Shown here piece by piece: positions 18,972-29,432 of a DNA stretch of 64,000 nucleotides (position 1 is its first letter; every line of letters starts with the position of its first letter). This DNA is from Colwellia sp. M166 (lineage in GTDB: Bacteria; Pseudomonadota; Gammaproteobacteria; Enterobacterales; Alteromonadaceae). Position numbers and translations under genes: made by a program. Under the pieces are notes generated by a model. That model saw only the letters and a program-made list of their open reading frames with translations. It was not told the origin of the DNA and did not search any database. The DNA lies in contig NZ_CP040755.1 of assembly GCF_024585285.1 (NCBI RefSeq), positions 2,790,001-2,854,000 of the forward strand, read 5' to 3'.

Positions 18972-19031
18972 ATACCAAACCTATTAAGTTTGTTCTCTCT
19001 CAGCGCCTACCAGCGGTTTTTAAATTGGTAT
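18972..19031 (+). repeat. dispersed ATACCAA...TTGGTAT element
   Basis: This 60-bp element is bounded by ATACCAA (18972-18978) and TTGGTAT (19025-19031). Its first 21 bp match the ends of the uspA-flanking repeats at 19 of 21 positions. The following CAGCGC-TACCAGCG part also matches the right-hand copy near 39632-39650 on the other strand. Confidence 0.7.
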
Positions 19032-19107
19032 AAGTTTTGTTTTTTAAGTGATTTTAAACTTTTTAATCATAGGCTAAGTTGTCTATTACTAGTTAAGGGA
19101 GTCCGAG

Positions 19108-20838
19108 ATGTTTTTTATTGACCAAATAATATTGTTGACCGCTGTACTGATATTACTCGGTATTATTTCGAGTCAATTATCGGCTCGTTTGGGGTTGCCC
19201 GTACTGGTACTATTTTTGATCGTAGGTATGCTGGCAGGTGAAGATGGCCCCGGCGGCATCTTTTTCGATAATGCAGAAGCTGCCCACTCACTAGGCACGT
19301 TAGCATTAGCACTTATCTTATTTGATGGCGGTTTACAAACGCCTATTAAGGCGATTAAACAAGTTTGGAAGCCCGCGTCGGCCCTAGCAACGTTAGGGGT
19401 TTTAATTACTGGGGCACTTACCGGTGTTGCAGCAGCTTACATTTTAGAAATCCCCTTGCTACAAGGCTTGCTGTTAGGTGCTATTGTTGGTTCGACAGAC
19501 GCCGCTGCGGTATTTTCGTTATTGCGAAATGCTGGCATTCACTTAAATAAAAAGCTGAAAGCAACTTTAGAAATTGAAAGTGCGTCAAATGACCCGATGG
19601 CAATATTTTTAACCGTGGGTTTATTAGAGATTTTAGTTAATGGAATGAAGCCAGGCACCGGCTTATTAGTGATGTTTTTATCACAGATGGGGTTGGGGGC
19701 TGCTGTTGGTTTAGCGGTAGGCTGGATGTCTGTGCGATTAATCAATAAGATCCAATTATCCGCGGCAGGATTATATCCAGTGTTAGTGGCCGCTTGTGGT
19801 TTACTGTCTTTTGGTATAACTGCGAACATTGGCGGCAGTGGCTTTTTAGCTGTTTTTATTACTGGTGTGGTAATAGGTAACAGCCGATTTGTTTTTCAGC
19901 GCAGTACCTTCTTGTTCCATGATGGTTTAGCGTGGTTAAGTCAAATAACCATGTTCGTGGTATTGGGATTATTGATCACACCAACATCCTTATTTGATGT
20001 TTGGCTTGAAGGGTTGATGATAGCCTTCGTCTTGATTTTTATCGCTAGACCTATTGCGGTGATACCTATTTTAGCTGTGTTTGGTTTTAATCTTCGTGAA
20101 ATTACCTTAGTTTCATGGATTGGTTTGCGCGGCTCAGTGCCGATCATATTGGCAATATTTCCATTAATTTTTGGCTTACCTGGTGCAGATCTTATTTTCA
20201 ATGTGGTATTTTTTGTCGTGTTGATTTCAGCAACTTTACAAGGCTCTAGTTTAGCTTGGATGGCGAGAAAATTGAAACTGACTTTACCACCACCAGTGAC
20301 GCCGGCAGCTACCTTAGAAATTACTGCTTTAGGCGATGTTGACGCCGATATTGTTGAATATACCTTAGGAAAAACCTCACGTGCCGTTGGTTGGCGTTTA
20401 TCGCAATTAGCATTGCCTGAAAGCACAGTGATGGCGATGATTTCTCGTGACAATAATGTTATCGCACCGCGTGGCTCGACTCTGTTACAAGCTGAAGATC
20501 AGTTATTTATTGTACTTAAACCGCATACTAGGATATTTGTTGATTGCGTGTTCTCAGGAGCAACCTATGGCGAAAGAAATGAGTTGTCAACTCAAGAGCT
20601 TAGACTTAAGGGCAATACTAAAATTGCAGATATAGCACGTTCTTATAATATTGATATTTTTGGTGCGGCACAAGATACCCTAGAACAAGTGATAAGGTCG
20701 ACGCTTAATACCTTACCGCATATTGATGCGGTCGTTGAGTTGGGCGATGTAGAACTCTATGTTCGTGATATGGTGGCGCAGCGTATCATTACGGTAGGTG
20801 TTTTAGTGATAGCAGATAAATTCAAAACCCTGAATTAA
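19108..20838 (+). CDS. nhaP2: K+/H+ antiporter of the NhaP2/CvrA type
   Basis: Inner-membrane cation/proton antiporter of the CPA1 family, of the kind linked to K+ export and cell-volume control. The first 390 residues hold about 12-13 hydrophobic segments with the ion-path motifs LILFDGGL (near 71), VGSTDAAAVFSLL (near 129) and ESASNDPMAIF (near 153), where the Asp residues are the expected carriers. A soluble tail from about 400 holds an RCK-C/TrkA-C domain and then a CorC-like part, a layout specific to NhaP2/CvrA. The choice of K+ over Na+ is inferred from this. It lies between tuf and tRNA-Trp, where E. coli has nothing. Confidence 0.9.
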   Translation: MFFIDQIILLTAVLILLGIISSQLSARLGLPVLVLFLIVGMLAGEDGPGGIFFDNAEAAHSLGTLALALILFDGGLQTPIKAIKQVWKPASALATLGVLITGALTGVAAAYILEIPLLQGLLLGAIVGSTDAAAVFSLLRNAGIHLNKKLKATLEIESASNDPMAIFLTVGLLEILVNGMKPGTGLLVMFLSQMGLGAAVGLAVGWMSVRLINKIQLSAAGLYPVLVAACGLLSFGITANIGGSGFLAVFITGVVIGNSRFVFQRSTFLFHDGLAWLSQITMFVVLGLLITPTSLFDVWLEGLMIAFVLIFIARPIAVIPILAVFGFNLREITLVSWIGLRGSVPIILAIFPLIFGLPGADLIFNVVFFVVLISATLQGSSLAWMARKLKLTLPPPVTPAATLEITALGDVDADIVEYTLGKTSRAVGWRLSQLALPESTVMAMISRDNNVIAPRGSTLLQAEDQLFIVLKPHTRIFVDCVFSGATYGERNELSTQELRLKGNTKIADIARSYNIDIFGAAQDTLEQVIRSTLNTLPHIDAVVELGDVELYVRDMVAQRIITVGVLVIADKFKTLN

Positions 20839-20913
20839 ACTTTTTTCTTGGGGTGTATCTGCCAGTATAAATTATCAGTAATAACTCCTTCAATGCTTGT
20901 TATTAAAGTGCTT

Positions 20914-20957
20914 TAACAACATTAATTTCCTTAAAGGTAAGTTAATGTTGTTATTTT
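20914..20957 (+). terminator. likely terminator of the antiporter gene
   Basis: TAACAACATTAA (20914-20925) and TTAATGTTGTTA (20942-20953) form a perfect 12-bp, AT-rich stem with a 16-nt loop, followed by TTTT. It is 76 bp after the stop codon. Confidence 0.7.
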
Positions 20958-21034
20958 CCCCTACTGTGGGCAAATATTTTAGTGCCATATAGTTCATCCA
21001 CCTTAATGGCTAAAGATTATCTTGTAAATTTCCC

Positions 21035-21062
21035 TTGAGTAAAATCTTTTGCTCAGTATAAT
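21035..21062 (+). promoter_or_regulatory. promoter of the tRNA-Trp/secE/nusG unit
   Basis: TTGAGT (21035-21040), a 16-bp spacer and TATAAT (21057-21062) are followed by GC-containing AGCGCTTC. It lies 75 bp before the tRNA. Confidence 0.65.
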
Positions 21063-21137
21063 AGCGCTTCACTTCTGAGTATCTCTTAATTTTCCCAAAC
21101 AACTAAGAACCACTCGGCAAGTGTAAGTACAATTTAA

Positions 21138-21214
21138 AGGGGTATAGTTCCAATTGGTAGAACAGCGGTCTCCAAAACCGACGGTTGGGAGTTCGAATCT
21201 CTCTACCCCTGCCA
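21138..21214 (+). tRNA. tRNA-Trp (anticodon CCA)
   Basis: The 77-nt gene has acceptor AGGGGTA pairing with TACCCCT, discriminator G, an encoded CCA, anticodon stem-loop CGGTCTCCAAAACCG and T-loop GTTCGAATC. It precedes secE, as in other gammaproteobacteria. Confidence 0.97.
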
Positions 21215-21322
21215 TTTTTAGTAAAGTGCTTATAAGTTAAATTATAGGGGCTTTAGATTTTAACCTCGATTATATTGGGGTTGTTTTGTCTTAGTTTAGA
21301 CACGTAATTACAGGTAGTAGAT

Positions 21323-21706
21323 ATGAATGCAAATACTGAAACTGAGCCAAGTGGTTCATTTGATTTCTTAAAGTGGAGCGTAATTGTTTTGCTTTTAGCT
21401 GGCGCTGTTGTCGGTAATTACATGTTCGCTGAACAATCTATTCTTGTTCGCGCCTTGGCAGTTATTGCTGCTATTGTTATTGCAGGGCTTGTTGCTATGC
21501 AAACAGTTAAAGGCCGTACTGCTGTAGCATTTGCTAAAGAATCACGCACTGAAGTACGTAAGGTGGTTTGGCCAACGCGTCAAGAAGCGGTGCAAACAAC
21601 TGGTATCGTTTTAGTCGCAACATTAATTATGTCTTTACTGCTATGGGGATTAGATTCAGTTCTATTTTGGGTAGTGGGATTGATCACCGGTTTAAAAGTA
21701 GGTTAA
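21323..21706 (+). CDS. secE: preprotein translocase subunit SecE
   Basis: Inner-membrane subunit of the SecYEG channel. Three hydrophobic segments (near residues 18-34, 38-58 and 95-118) match the three-helix E. coli-type protein, and the conserved amphipathic segment [17 protein letters not shown] precedes the last one. Its 127 residues are normal. It lies 10 bp before nusG. Confidence 0.96.
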   Translation: MNANTETEPSGSFDFLKWSVIVLLLAGAVVGNYMFAEQSILVRALAVIAAIVIAGLVAMQTVKGRTAVAFAKESRTEVRKVVWPTRQEAVQTTGIVLVATLIMSLLLWGLDSVLFWVVGLITGLKVG

Positions 21707-21716
21707 AGGTAATATC

Positions 21717-22295
21717 ATGACTGAAGAAATAGTAAATACAGAAGCGCTTGAAGAAACTGACAAATCACATTTGCGTTGGTATGTTGTCCAAGCATTTTCA
21801 GGTTATGAAGGTCGCGTGCAGAAAACCTTAGCCGAACATATTGAAATTCATAGCTTACAAGACAAGTTTGGTCAGATTTTAGTACCGACTGAAGAAGTTA
21901 TTGAAATGCGTGCTGGACAAAAACGTAAAAGCTCACGTAAATTCTTCCCTGGCTATGTTTTAGTACAAATGGCGATGGATGAAGAAGCATGGCATTTAGT
22001 TAAAAGTGTGCCACGTGTCTTAGGCTTTATTGGTGGTACCAGTGATCGTCCTGCTCCTATTACGCAAAAAGAAGCTGATCGCATTTTACAACGTCTTGAA
22101 GATACTGATAAGCCGAAGCCTAAAACATTATTTGAACCAGGCGAAGTGGTACGTGTTGTTGACGGGCCATTTGCTGATTTTAACGGTGTGGTTGAAGAAC
22201 TTGATTACGAGAAAAACCGAATCAAAGTTTCTGTGCTTATTTTTGGTCGCTCAACACCTGTTGATCTTGAATTTGGTCAAGTCGAAAAAGGCTAA
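21717..22295 (+). CDS. nusG: transcription elongation/antitermination factor NusG
   Basis: Binds RNA polymerase and, through its C-terminal KOW domain, Rho or ribosomal S10. The NGN domain starts at [17 protein letters not shown] near residue 19. The KOW motif region begins [19 protein letters not shown] near 139. It has 192 residues, about ten more than E. coli because of an acidic N-terminal tail. It is co-transcribed with secE and followed by a terminator. Confidence 0.97.
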   Translation: MTEEIVNTEALEETDKSHLRWYVVQAFSGYEGRVQKTLAEHIEIHSLQDKFGQILVPTEEVIEMRAGQKRKSSRKFFPGYVLVQMAMDEEAWHLVKSVPRVLGFIGGTSDRPAPITQKEADRILQRLEDTDKPKPKTLFEPGEVVRVVDGPFADFNGVVEELDYEKNRIKVSVLIFGRSTPVDLEFGQVEKG

Positions 22296-22308
22296 AGCCA
22301 AATTCAAC

Positions 22309-22340
22309 AAAAAAACCAGAGTAACAACTCTGGTTTTTTT
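22309..22340 (+). terminator. rho-independent terminator after nusG
   Basis: ACCAGAG and CTCTGGT form the stem core, extended by A and T runs on each side, with loop TAACAA and T7 after it. It separates secE-nusG from the ribosomal protein operon. Confidence 0.93.
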
Positions 22341-22494
22341 ATGGCTAAACTTTATGGCGAGTCAGATTAATTTGTGACTCAATCACCACTTACTACATGC
22401 CATTAAACTGCTCGAATATTTCTACCTAACTTCACTCCCTAGACCATCAGCTTAATGTCTTCGTTCTTTTTTTGAACAAATTAAGCATCTTATC

Positions 22495-22524
22495 TTGCAC
22501 TAGCGCCTTTGAATAATATATAAT
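22495..22524 (+). promoter_or_regulatory. promoter of rplK-rplA
   Basis: TTGCAC (22495-22500), an 18-bp spacer and TATAAT (22519-22524) are followed by a GC-rich discriminator (CCGCTGCC), typical of growth-rate-controlled promoters. The rest of the 329-bp gap between nusG and rplK shows nothing else beyond the nusG terminator and the leader. Confidence 0.8.
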
Positions 22525-22624
22525 CCGCTGCCGATTTTATCTGATAGAGATAGAATCGATTTTCGTTAACGGGGAGCTGATTATAATTATCAGCGTTTGC
22601 ACCCAAACTAAAGGTATTAAAACC

Positions 22625-23053
22625 ATGGCTAAAAAAGTCACAGCTTTAATCAAGCTACAAGTTGCTGCTGGCGCAGCAAACCCGTCACCGCCAGTTGGTC
22701 CTGCACTAGGTCAACACGGTGTGAACATCATGGAATTTTGTAAAGCGTTTAACGCGAAAACAGATTCTTTAGAGAAAGGCGCTCCAGTTCCAGTAGTTAT
22801 TACTGTTTATGCTGATCGCTCTTTTACGTTCGAAACAAAAACTCCACCTGCTGCTTATTTATTATTAAAAGCTGCTGGTATCAAGAGTGGTTCAGGTCGT
22901 CCTAACACTGAAAAAGTTGGTACTGTTACTACAGCACAACTTGAAGAAATCGTTAAGACAAAAGAATCAGATCTTACTGCTGGTTCAATGGAAGCTGCAG
23001 TGCGTACCATTGCGGGCTCTGCTCGTTCAATGGGTTTAGTGGTAGAGGACTAA
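22625..23053 (+). CDS. rplK: 50S ribosomal protein L11
   Basis: Forms the GTPase-associated centre with 23S rRNA and is needed for RelA activation. It has 142 residues, with the conserved [19 protein letters not shown] near residues 21-39 and the C-terminal RNA-binding [14 protein letters not shown] segment ([11 protein letters not shown]). It lies 3 bp before rplA. Confidence 0.98.
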   Translation: MAKKVTALIKLQVAAGAANPSPPVGPALGQHGVNIMEFCKAFNAKTDSLEKGAPVPVVITVYADRSFTFETKTPPAAYLLLKAAGIKSGSGRPNTEKVGTVTTAQLEEIVKTKESDLTAGSMEAAVRTIAGSARSMGLVVED

Positions 23054-23056
23054 TCA

Positions 23057-23752
23057 ATGGCTAAATTATCAAAACGCGCTCGTCTTATCCGTGAAAAAGT
23101 AGACGTATTAAAAGAATATGACATCAGCGAAGCAATTACTTTACTTAAAGAACTTGCTACTGCTAACTTCCGTGAAAGTGTTGATGTTGCTGTAAACCTT
23201 GGCATTGACGCTCGTAAATCTGATCAAAACGTACGTGGCGCAACAGTGCTTCCAAACGGTACTGGTCGTGATGTACGTGTTGCTGTATTTACCCAAGGCG
23301 TTAACGCAGATAAAGCGAAAGAAGCTGGTGCTGACATCGTAGGTATGGAAGATTTAGCTGAACAAGTTAAAGCCGGTAACATGGACTTTGACGTGGTAAT
23401 TGCTACTCCAGACGCTATGCGTGTTGTTGGTCAACTAGGTCAAATCTTAGGCCCTCGTGGTTTAATGCCTAATCCTAAAGTTGGCACAGTAACTCCTGAC
23501 GTTGTTACGGCTGTAAATAACGCAAAAGCGGGTCAAATTCGCTACCGCAATGACAAAAACGGTATCATCCATACTACTATTGGTAAGGCTGATTTCGACG
23601 GTGCTAAATTGCAGGAAAACCTTGAGTCATTATTGGAAGCGCTTAAAAAAGCAAAACCAGCTAATGCTAAAGGTCAGTACATTAAGAAAGTTTCTGTTTC
23701 AACTACTATGGGTGCCGGCGTTGTCGTCAACCAAGCTAGCTTGACACTATAA
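23057..23752 (+). CDS. rplA: 50S ribosomal protein L1
   Basis: Binds 23S rRNA at the L1 stalk and helps E-site tRNA release; in E. coli it also represses its own operon. It has 231 residues, with the signatures [16 protein letters not shown] and [16 protein letters not shown] near residue 135. No oddities. Confidence 0.98.
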   Translation: MAKLSKRARLIREKVDVLKEYDISEAITLLKELATANFRESVDVAVNLGIDARKSDQNVRGATVLPNGTGRDVRVAVFTQGVNADKAKEAGADIVGMEDLAEQVKAGNMDFDVVIATPDAMRVVGQLGQILGPRGLMPNPKVGTVTPDVVTAVNNAKAGQIRYRNDKNGIIHTTIGKADFDGAKLQENLESLLEALKKAKPANAKGQYIKKVSVSTTMGAGVVVNQASLTL

Positions 23753-23781
23753 CTTTCTGTAAGGTGTCGGTAATCGATGCT

Positions 23782-23809
23782 TTACAAGGGCGGAATTGTA
23801 GACTATAAT
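23782..23809 (+). promoter_or_regulatory. promoter of rplJ-rplL-rpoBC
   Basis: TTACAA (23782-23787), a 16-bp spacer and TATAAT (23804-23809) are followed by TTCGCCCC. An imperfect inverted repeat (AAGGGCG with CGCCCCTT) overlaps the core. Confidence 0.6.
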
Positions 23810-23833
23810 TTCGCCCCTTAAATTTTGGTAGGT

Positions 23834-24053
23834 GTTGTCTGTACATTAGCAATTTAATTGCTTCAGACAACCCCGTCAAAGACCGTAGGAGCTGAGACGA
23901 TTCTTCGTTGAAAGCTTAATTTTTCCTACGTAGATGGTGATTACCCAGTATTTCCTAATTCTGGTCCTCGCCGTAACGGCCTAAGCAGATATTAATTTGT
24001 TTAGGGATAGTAAATACCGGTTTTTTATTGCCGGTGAACCAGGAGTAAAGCCA
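23834..24053 (+). ncRNA. L10 leader of rplJ mRNA
   Basis: This structured untranslated region precedes rplJ. GTTGTCTG (23834-23841) pairs with CAGACAAC (23864-23871). CGTAGGA (23884-23890) pairs with TCCTACG (23934-23940) and is followed by TAGATGGTGA. The position and the GTAGGAGC...CTACGTAGATGGTGA layout match the leader that the L10-L7/L12 complex binds to repress translation in E. coli. A reading frame open from 23997 passes through it but has no ribosome site. Confidence 0.75.
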
Positions 24054-24548
24054 ATGGCTATCAATCTTGATGACAAAAAAGCAATTGTTGCTGAAGTTCA
24101 AGAAGCTGCCAATGGCGCTCAATCAGCTGTAGTCGCGGATTCACGCGGTGTTTCAGTTGAAGCAATTACTGTATTACGTAAGCAAGCACGTGAAAACGGC
24201 GTATGGATGAAAGTTATCCGTAACACGTTAGCACGTCGTGCATTACAAGGTACTGACTTTGAATGTGTTACTGACACATTAGTTGGTCCATCATTGATTG
24301 CATTTTCAAACGAGCATCCAGGTGCAGCAGCACGCTTATTCACAGACTTCGCTAAAACTAACGAAGCTTTTGAATTAAAAGCAGCAGCATTTGAAGGTAA
24401 TGCAGTAGACGTAAACATGTTAGCTAAGCTACCAACTTACGACGAAGCAATTGCACGTTTAATGAGCGCTATGAAAGAAGCATCTGCAGGCAAACTTGTC
24501 CGCACAATTGCTGCAGTACGCGATCAGAAAGAGCAAGAAGCTGCTTAA
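24054..24548 (+). CDS. rplJ: 50S ribosomal protein L10
   Basis: Base of the L7/L12 stalk. The start at ATG 24054 ([19 protein letters not shown]) has AGGAG 9 bp upstream and gives 164 residues, the family length; the longer reading frame from 23997 would translate the regulatory leader. The family segment [14 protein letters not shown] is present, and the C-terminal helix ends EQEAA. It is autogenously controlled through the leader, by analogy with E. coli. Confidence 0.97.
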   Translation: MAINLDDKKAIVAEVQEAANGAQSAVVADSRGVSVEAITVLRKQARENGVWMKVIRNTLARRALQGTDFECVTDTLVGPSLIAFSNEHPGAAARLFTDFAKTNEAFELKAAAFEGNAVDVNMLAKLPTYDEAIARLMSAMKEASAGKLVRTIAAVRDQKEQEAA

Positions 24549-24662
24549 TAATTGTTTACCTCTGCTGTTACTTAAATATACGCAGAGCACAATTAGCACT
24601 TTTTGTATTTATAGTTATTTCAAACAGCCAAAGGCTGTTTACTAAAAAACAGGAAATTTAAA

Positions 24663-25028
24663 ATGTCTATTTCTAAAGACGATATCCTAAACGCAGTTGC
24701 TGAAATGTCAGTAATGGACGTTGTTGCACTTATTGAAGCAATGGAAGAAAAATTCGGCGTATCTGCTGCTGCAGCTGTTGCTGTTGCTGGTGGCGCTGCT
24801 GAAGCTGCTGAAGAGCAAACTGAATTTGACGTAGTAATGACTAGCTTCGGTGAGAAGAAAGTTGCTGTGATCAAAGCAGTTCGTGGCGCTACAGGTCTTG
24901 GCTTAAAAGAAGCTAAAGACTTAGTTGAATCAGCTCCTAAAGCGATCAAAGAAGGCGTTGAAAAAGCTGAAGCAGAAGAGCTTAAGAAACTTCTTGAAGA
25001 AGCAGGTGCTTCTGTTGAGATCAAATAG
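24663..25028 (+). CDS. rplL: 50S ribosomal protein L7/L12
   Basis: Flexible stalk protein that recruits translation GTPases. It has 121 residues: an N-terminal dimer domain, an Ala-rich hinge (about 36-52), and a C-terminal factor-binding domain with [11 protein letters not shown] and [13 protein letters not shown] long open frame on the other strand here is only a shadow. It follows rplJ by 114 bp. Confidence 0.98.
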   Translation: MSISKDDILNAVAEMSVMDVVALIEAMEEKFGVSAAAAVAVAGGAAEAAEEQTEFDVVMTSFGEKKVAVIKAVRGATGLGLKEAKDLVESAPKAIKEGVEKAEAEELKKLLEEAGASVEIK

Positions 25029-25065
25029 TCTGTTATTAAACAGATTATTTGCCTGAAAAGGCAAT

Positions 25066-25096
25066 GGCTGGTGATTTAAACGTCACCGGCCTTTTT
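25066..25096 (+). terminator. attenuator between rplL and rpoB
   Basis: GGCTGGTGA (25066-25074) pairs with TCACCGGCC (25083-25091) with one G-T pair, and T5 follows. E. coli has a partial terminator at the same place that sets the ribosomal protein to polymerase ratio; this is the likely equivalent. Confidence 0.85.
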
Positions 25097-25184
25097 GCGC
25101 TAAAGAAAGTGGTTTTTTTTTAAACCAAAACAGTGCATTATTTGATGCTTGATGTAAAAAGCATCACTGCAATATCCTGTCCTG

Positions 25185-25255
25185 ATACCAATTGGATTAG
25201 ATAATTGCCGATTACTTGAGGGTAATTTGCGCCATTATTTAAATCCAATTGGTAT
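25185..25255. repeat. 71-bp palindrome-ended element in the rplL-rpoB gap
   Basis: ATACCAATTGGATT (25185-25198) and AATCCAATTGGTAT (25242-25255) are perfect 14-bp inverted ends around a 43-bp centre. The ATACCAA/TTGGTAT ends are shared with the element at 18972-19031. It looks like a short non-autonomous mobile element inserted between the attenuator and the rpoB leader. Confidence 0.75.
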
Positions 25256-25297
25256 TTTAAGGCAGATTCGGCCATAACCAGCAAGCTGAGGAACCCC

Positions 25298-28200
25298 ATG
25301 GTTTACTCTTACTCTGAAAAGAAACGTATTCGTAAGGACTTTGGTAAAAGTGTGCAAGTAATGGATTATCCATTCTTGTTATCAATCCAACTCGAATCTT
25401 TCCGTAAGTTTATTGATATTGATCCAACAGGTGAAACAGGCCTAGAGGCTGCGTTTCATTCTATTTTTCCAATTAAAGCTTATTCTGGTAGCTCAGAATT
25501 ACAATATGTTAGCTACCGTTTAGGCGAGCCGTTATTTGATGTTAAAGAATGTCAAATTCGCGGTGTAACCTATTCTGCGCCATTACGCGTTAAATTGCGT
25601 TTAGTTGTTTATGATAAAGAAGCAGCAGCAGGCACAGTAAAAGATATCAAAGAACAAGAAGTATACATGGGTGAAATACCATTAATGACTGACAACGGTA
25701 CGTTTGTCATCAATGGTACAGAGCGTGTTATTGTTTCTCAATTACATCGTTCTCCTGGTGTGTTTTTCGATCACGATAAAGGCAAAACACACTCTTCTGG
25801 TAAAGTGTTATATAACGCTCGCGTTATTCCTTACCGTGGTTCTTGGTTGGATTTCGAATTTGATCCAAAAGATAATTTATTCGTTCGTATTGACCGTCGA
25901 CGTAAATTACCTGCTTCGATCATTTTACGTGCCTTGGAATACTCTACTGAAGAAATTCTAGATATTTTCTACGATACGACTAATTTCGAGATTAAAGGCG
26001 ATAAGTTAGTCATGGATTTAATTCCAGAACGCTTACGTGGTGAAACAGCTACTTTCGACATTAAGTTACCAAATGGCGATGTACTTGTTGAGCAAGGTCG
26101 TCGAATTACTGCGCGTCATATTCGTTCTCTTTCAAAAGAGAAAATGGCTACGCTAGACGTACCAGCTGAATATATCGTAGGCAAAGTACTTTCTAAGGCT
26201 TATATCGATGAGTCTACTGGTGAAGTAATCGCTGAAGCGAATGCTGAAATCACCTTAGAAATGCTAGCTGAATTAAGTCAAGCAGGCCATAAAGTACTTG
26301 CTACTTTATATATGAACGAATTTGATGTTGGTTCATATATGTCTGACACTTTACGTGTAGATAACTCAACTAACCGCTTAGAAGCGCTAGTTGAAATTTA
26401 CCGTATGATGCGTCCTGGTGAGCCGCCAACAAAAGATGCAGCGGACACACTATTTAATAACTTGTTCTTCGCTCTAGAGCGTTACGACTTATCTACTGTT
26501 GGTCGCATGAAGTTCAACCGTCGTGTTGGTAATGCTGATGATGTAGGTACAGGTGTATTATCTAAAGAAGATATCATTTCAGTAATGAAAACTTTGATCG
26601 GCATTCGTGACGGTAAAGGTGAAGTTGATGATATTGATCACTTAGGTAACCGTCGTATCCGTTCTGTAGGTGAAATGGCAGAAAATCAATTCCGTGTTGG
26701 TTTAGTTCGTGTTGAGCGTGCTGTTCGTGAACGTTTAAGTCTTGGTGACTTAGATGCGATCATGCCACAAGATTTAATTAACGCTAAGCCGATTTCTGCT
26801 GCCGTTAAAGAATTCTTTGGTTCATCTCAATTGTCACAATTTATGGATCAAAACAACCCGTTATCAGAAGTCACGCATAAGCGTCGTATTTCTGCTCTTG
26901 GGCCAGGTGGTTTGACACGTGAACGTGCTGGTTTTGAAGTACGTGATGTTCATCCAACGCATTATGGTCGTGTATGTCCAATTGAAACGCCAGAGGGACC
27001 AAACATTGGTTTGATCAACTCGCTTTCATGTTATGCGCGCACTAACGATTATGGTTTCTTAGAAACACCTTATCGTAAAATTGTTGACGGTTTAATTACC
27101 GATGACATTGATTACCTTTCTGCTATTGAAGAAGGTAACTTTGTTATTGCACAAACTACCGCTGAAGTTGATGCTGATGGTAAATTAGTTGACGGTTTAG
27201 TTGCTTGTCGTCATAAAAACGAATTTACCTTAATGTCTGCTGACCAAGTTCAGTATATGGATGTTTCTCCACAACAAATCGTATCTGTAGCGGCGTCATT
27301 GATCCCGTTCCTAGAACACGATGATGCTAACCGTGCCTTGATGGGCTCGAACATGCAACGTCAAGCTGTACCTACCCTTAAAGTGGATAAGCCACTTGTT
27401 GGTACGGGTATGGAAAAAATTGTTGCTGTTGACTCTGGTGTTACTGTTGTTGCTAAACGTGGTGGTGTTGTTGATTACGTTGATGCGTCACGTATCGTCG
27501 TTAAAGTTAATGAAAATGAAATGGTAGCTGGTGAAGCTGGTATTGATATTTATAACTTAACTAAATACACCCGTTCAAACCAAAATACTTGTATTAACCA
27601 ACGTCCATTGTGTCGTATGGCTGAGCCTGTAGTTCGTGGTGATGTATTAGCTGATGGTCCTTCAACCGATATGGGTGAACTGGCTCTTGGTCAAAACATG
27701 CGTATTGCATTCATGCCTTGGAATGGTTACAACTTCGAAGATTCAATGTTGTTATCTGAGCGTGTAGCTACTGAAGATCGTTTTACTACGATTCATATTC
27801 AAGAGTTAACCTGTATCGCTCGTGATACTAAACTTGGCAGTGAAGAAATTACTGCTGATATTCCAAATGTTGGCGAATCTGCATTATCTAAATTAGATGA
27901 AGCCGGTGTTGTTTACATTGGTGCTGAAGTTAATGGTGGCGACATCTTAGTGGGTAAAGTTACTCCTAAAGGTGAAACACAATTAACGCCAGAAGAAAAA
28001 CTTTTACGCGCTATCTTTGGTGAAAAAGCAGCTGACGTTAAAGACAGCTCTTTACGTGTACCTAACTCAGTATCAGGTACCATCATTGACGTGCAAATCT
28101 TCACCCGTGACGGTGTAGAAAAAGATGCTCGTGCTGTTGAAATCGAAGAAATGCAACTTAAACAAGTTAAGAAAGACTTGGGTGATGAGTTCAGCATTTT

Positions 28201-29326
28201 AGAAGATGGTATTTATGCTCGTGCGAAAAAATTATTGTTAGGATCTGGTTTGAATGAATCTGATCTTAATAGCATGTCACGTGACAAGTGGTTAGTTCAA
28301 AACTTGAGCGACGAAGGTCAACAGTCAGAACTTGAGCAAATCGCTGAACAATACGACAACATCAAAGCCGACTTCGATAAGAAATATGAAGTTAAGCGCC
28401 GCAAGATCACTCAAGGTGATGATTTAGCGCCAGGCGTATTGAAAATCGTTAAAGTTTATCTAGCCGTTAAACGTCGTATCCAGCCAGGTGATAAAATGGC
28501 CGGTCGTCATGGTAACAAAGGTGTTATTTCAAACGTAGTACCTGTTGAAGATATGCCTTACGATGAGCACGGTGTGCCAGTTGATGTTGTACTTAACCCA
28601 CTGGGTGTACCATCACGTATGAACATCGGTCAGATCCTAGAAACGCATTTAGGTATGGCTGCCCGTGGTATCGGTGAGAAAATCAACCGCATGTTGGAAG
28701 CTCAACAAGAAGTTCATAAGTTACGTGGATTCTTGAAAGAAGTTTACGACTTAGGTGAATCTCGTCAGAACGTAGATATTGATTCATTCTCTGATGATGA
28801 AATTATGCGTTTAGCGGGTAACTTACGTGCAGGTCTTCCTATTGCTACGCCAGTATTTGATGGTGCTAGTGAAAAAGAAATTAAAGACTTATTTAAACTT
28901 GCTGATATGCCTGAAAGTGGTCAATTCACTCTTACTGATGGCCGTACTGGTCGTGAATTTGAGCGTCCGGTAACTGTTGGTTACATGTATATGTTAAAAC
29001 TGAACCATTTAGTTGATGACAAAATGCATGCACGTTCTACTGGCTCTTACAGCCTAGTAACGCAACAACCATTAGGTGGTAAAGCACAGTTTGGTGGTCA
29101 ACGTTTTGGTGAGATGGAAGTGTGGGCCCTAGAAGCATACGGCGCTGCTTATACCTTGCAAGAAATGTTAACGGTTAAATCTGATGATGTTAACGGTCGT
29201 ACTAAGATGTATAAAAACTTAGTTGATGGTGATCATCGCATGGAACCGGGTATCCCTGAATCATTCAACGTATTGTTGAAAGAAATTCGTTCGTTGGGTA
29301 TCAACATCGAATTAGATCAGGACTAG
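25298..29326 (+). CDS. rpoB: RNA polymerase beta subunit
   Basis: Catalytic partner of beta' in core RNA polymerase. It has 1342 residues, the E. coli length, starting [17 protein letters not shown]. The rifampicin pocket is near residues 505-535 ([20 protein letters not shown], then [11 protein letters not shown]) and has the sensitive residue set. The active-site lysine regions are in [14 protein letters not shown] near 1065, and the C-terminal clamp segment contains [20 protein letters not shown]. It is expressed with rplJL and rpoC. No insertions or breaks are seen. Confidence 0.99.
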   Translation: MVYSYSEKKRIRKDFGKSVQVMDYPFLLSIQLESFRKFIDIDPTGETGLEAAFHSIFPIKAYSGSSELQYVSYRLGEPLFDVKECQIRGVTYSAPLRVKLRLVVYDKEAAAGTVKDIKEQEVYMGEIPLMTDNGTFVINGTERVIVSQLHRSPGVFFDHDKGKTHSSGKVLYNARVIPYRGSWLDFEFDPKDNLFVRIDRRRKLPASIILRALEYSTEEILDIFYDTTNFEIKGDKLVMDLIPERLRGETATFDIKLPNGDVLVEQGRRITARHIRSLSKEKMATLDVPAEYIVGKVLSKAYIDESTGEVIAEANAEITLEMLAELSQAGHKVLATLYMNEFDVGSYMSDTLRVDNSTNRLEALVEIYRMMRPGEPPTKDAADTLFNNLFFALERYDLSTVGRMKFNRRVGNADDVGTGVLSKEDIISVMKTLIGIRDGKGEVDDIDHLGNRRIRSVGEMAENQFRVGLVRVERAVRERLSLGDLDAIMPQDLINAKPISAAVKEFFGSSQLSQFMDQNNPLSEVTHKRRISALGPGGLTRERAGFEVRDVHPTHYGRVCPIETPEGPNIGLINSLSCYARTNDYGFLETPYRKIVDGLITDDIDYLSAIEEGNFVIAQTTAEVDADGKLVDGLVACRHKNEFTLMSADQVQYMDVSPQQIVSVAASLIPFLEHDDANRALMGSNMQRQAVPTLKVDKPLVGTGMEKIVAVDSGVTVVAKRGGVVDYVDASRIVVKVNENEMVAGEAGIDIYNLTKYTRSNQNTCINQRPLCRMAEPVVRGDVLADGPSTDMGELALGQNMRIAFMPWNGYNFEDSMLLSERVATEDRFTTIHIQELTCIARDTKLGSEEITADIPNVGESALSKLDEAGVVYIGAEVNGGDILVGKVTPKGETQLTPEEKLLRAIFGEKAADVKDSSLRVPNSVSGTIIDVQIFTRDGVEKDARAVEIEEMQLKQVKKDLGDEFSILEDGIYARAKKLLLGSGLNESDLNSMSRDKWLVQNLSDEGQQSELEQIAEQYDNIKADFDKKYEVKRRKITQGDDLAPGVLKIVKVYLAVKRRIQPGDKMAGRHGNKGVISNVVPVEDMPYDEHGVPVDVVLNPLGVPSRMNIGQILETHLGMAARGIGEKINRMLEAQQEVHKLRGFLKEVYDLGESRQNVDIDSFSDDEIMRLAGNLRAGLPIATPVFDGASEKEIKDLFKLADMPESGQFTLTDGRTGREFERPVTVGYMYMLKLNHLVDDKMHARSTGSYSLVTQQPLGGKAQFGGQRFGEMEVWALEAYGAAYTLQEMLTVKSDDVNGRTKMYKNLVDGDHRMEPGIPESFNVLLKEIRSLGINIELDQD

Positions 29327-29432
29327 GCTACCATAAGCTACATTGCTGACATTTAGCTAAGGCTTAAAGTCAGTACAGGGAGAGAGCAGGTAACTGCTCC
29401 CTCCGGTATTTAACTCCGACAGGAGATAGTGT

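Larger units (their letters stand above)
18573..19107. other. gene-free stretch with a tuf remnant and a dispersed repeat
   Basis: No credible gene is present. The stretch holds a 26-bp exact copy of the tuf 3' end (18686-18711 matches 18479-18504), AT-rich sequence around 18780-18870, and a repeat element at 18972-19031. The promoter of the antiporter gene is probably in the last 80 bp, but no strong match to the consensus stands out. Confidence 0.7.

Noticed and set aside
19941..20453. 170-codon open frame opposite the antiporter gene
   Set aside because: It is fully covered by the antiporter coding sequence, has no family resemblance and comes from codon bias on the opposite strand.
23997..24053. 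N-terminal extension of L10
   Set aside because: The extra codons would translate the regulatory leader. ATG 24054 has AGGAG and gives the family length.
24620..25024. 134-codon open frame opposite rplL
   Set aside because: It is a Ser/Ala-rich mirror of the Ala/Glu-rich L7/L12 gene, with no ribosome site or family.
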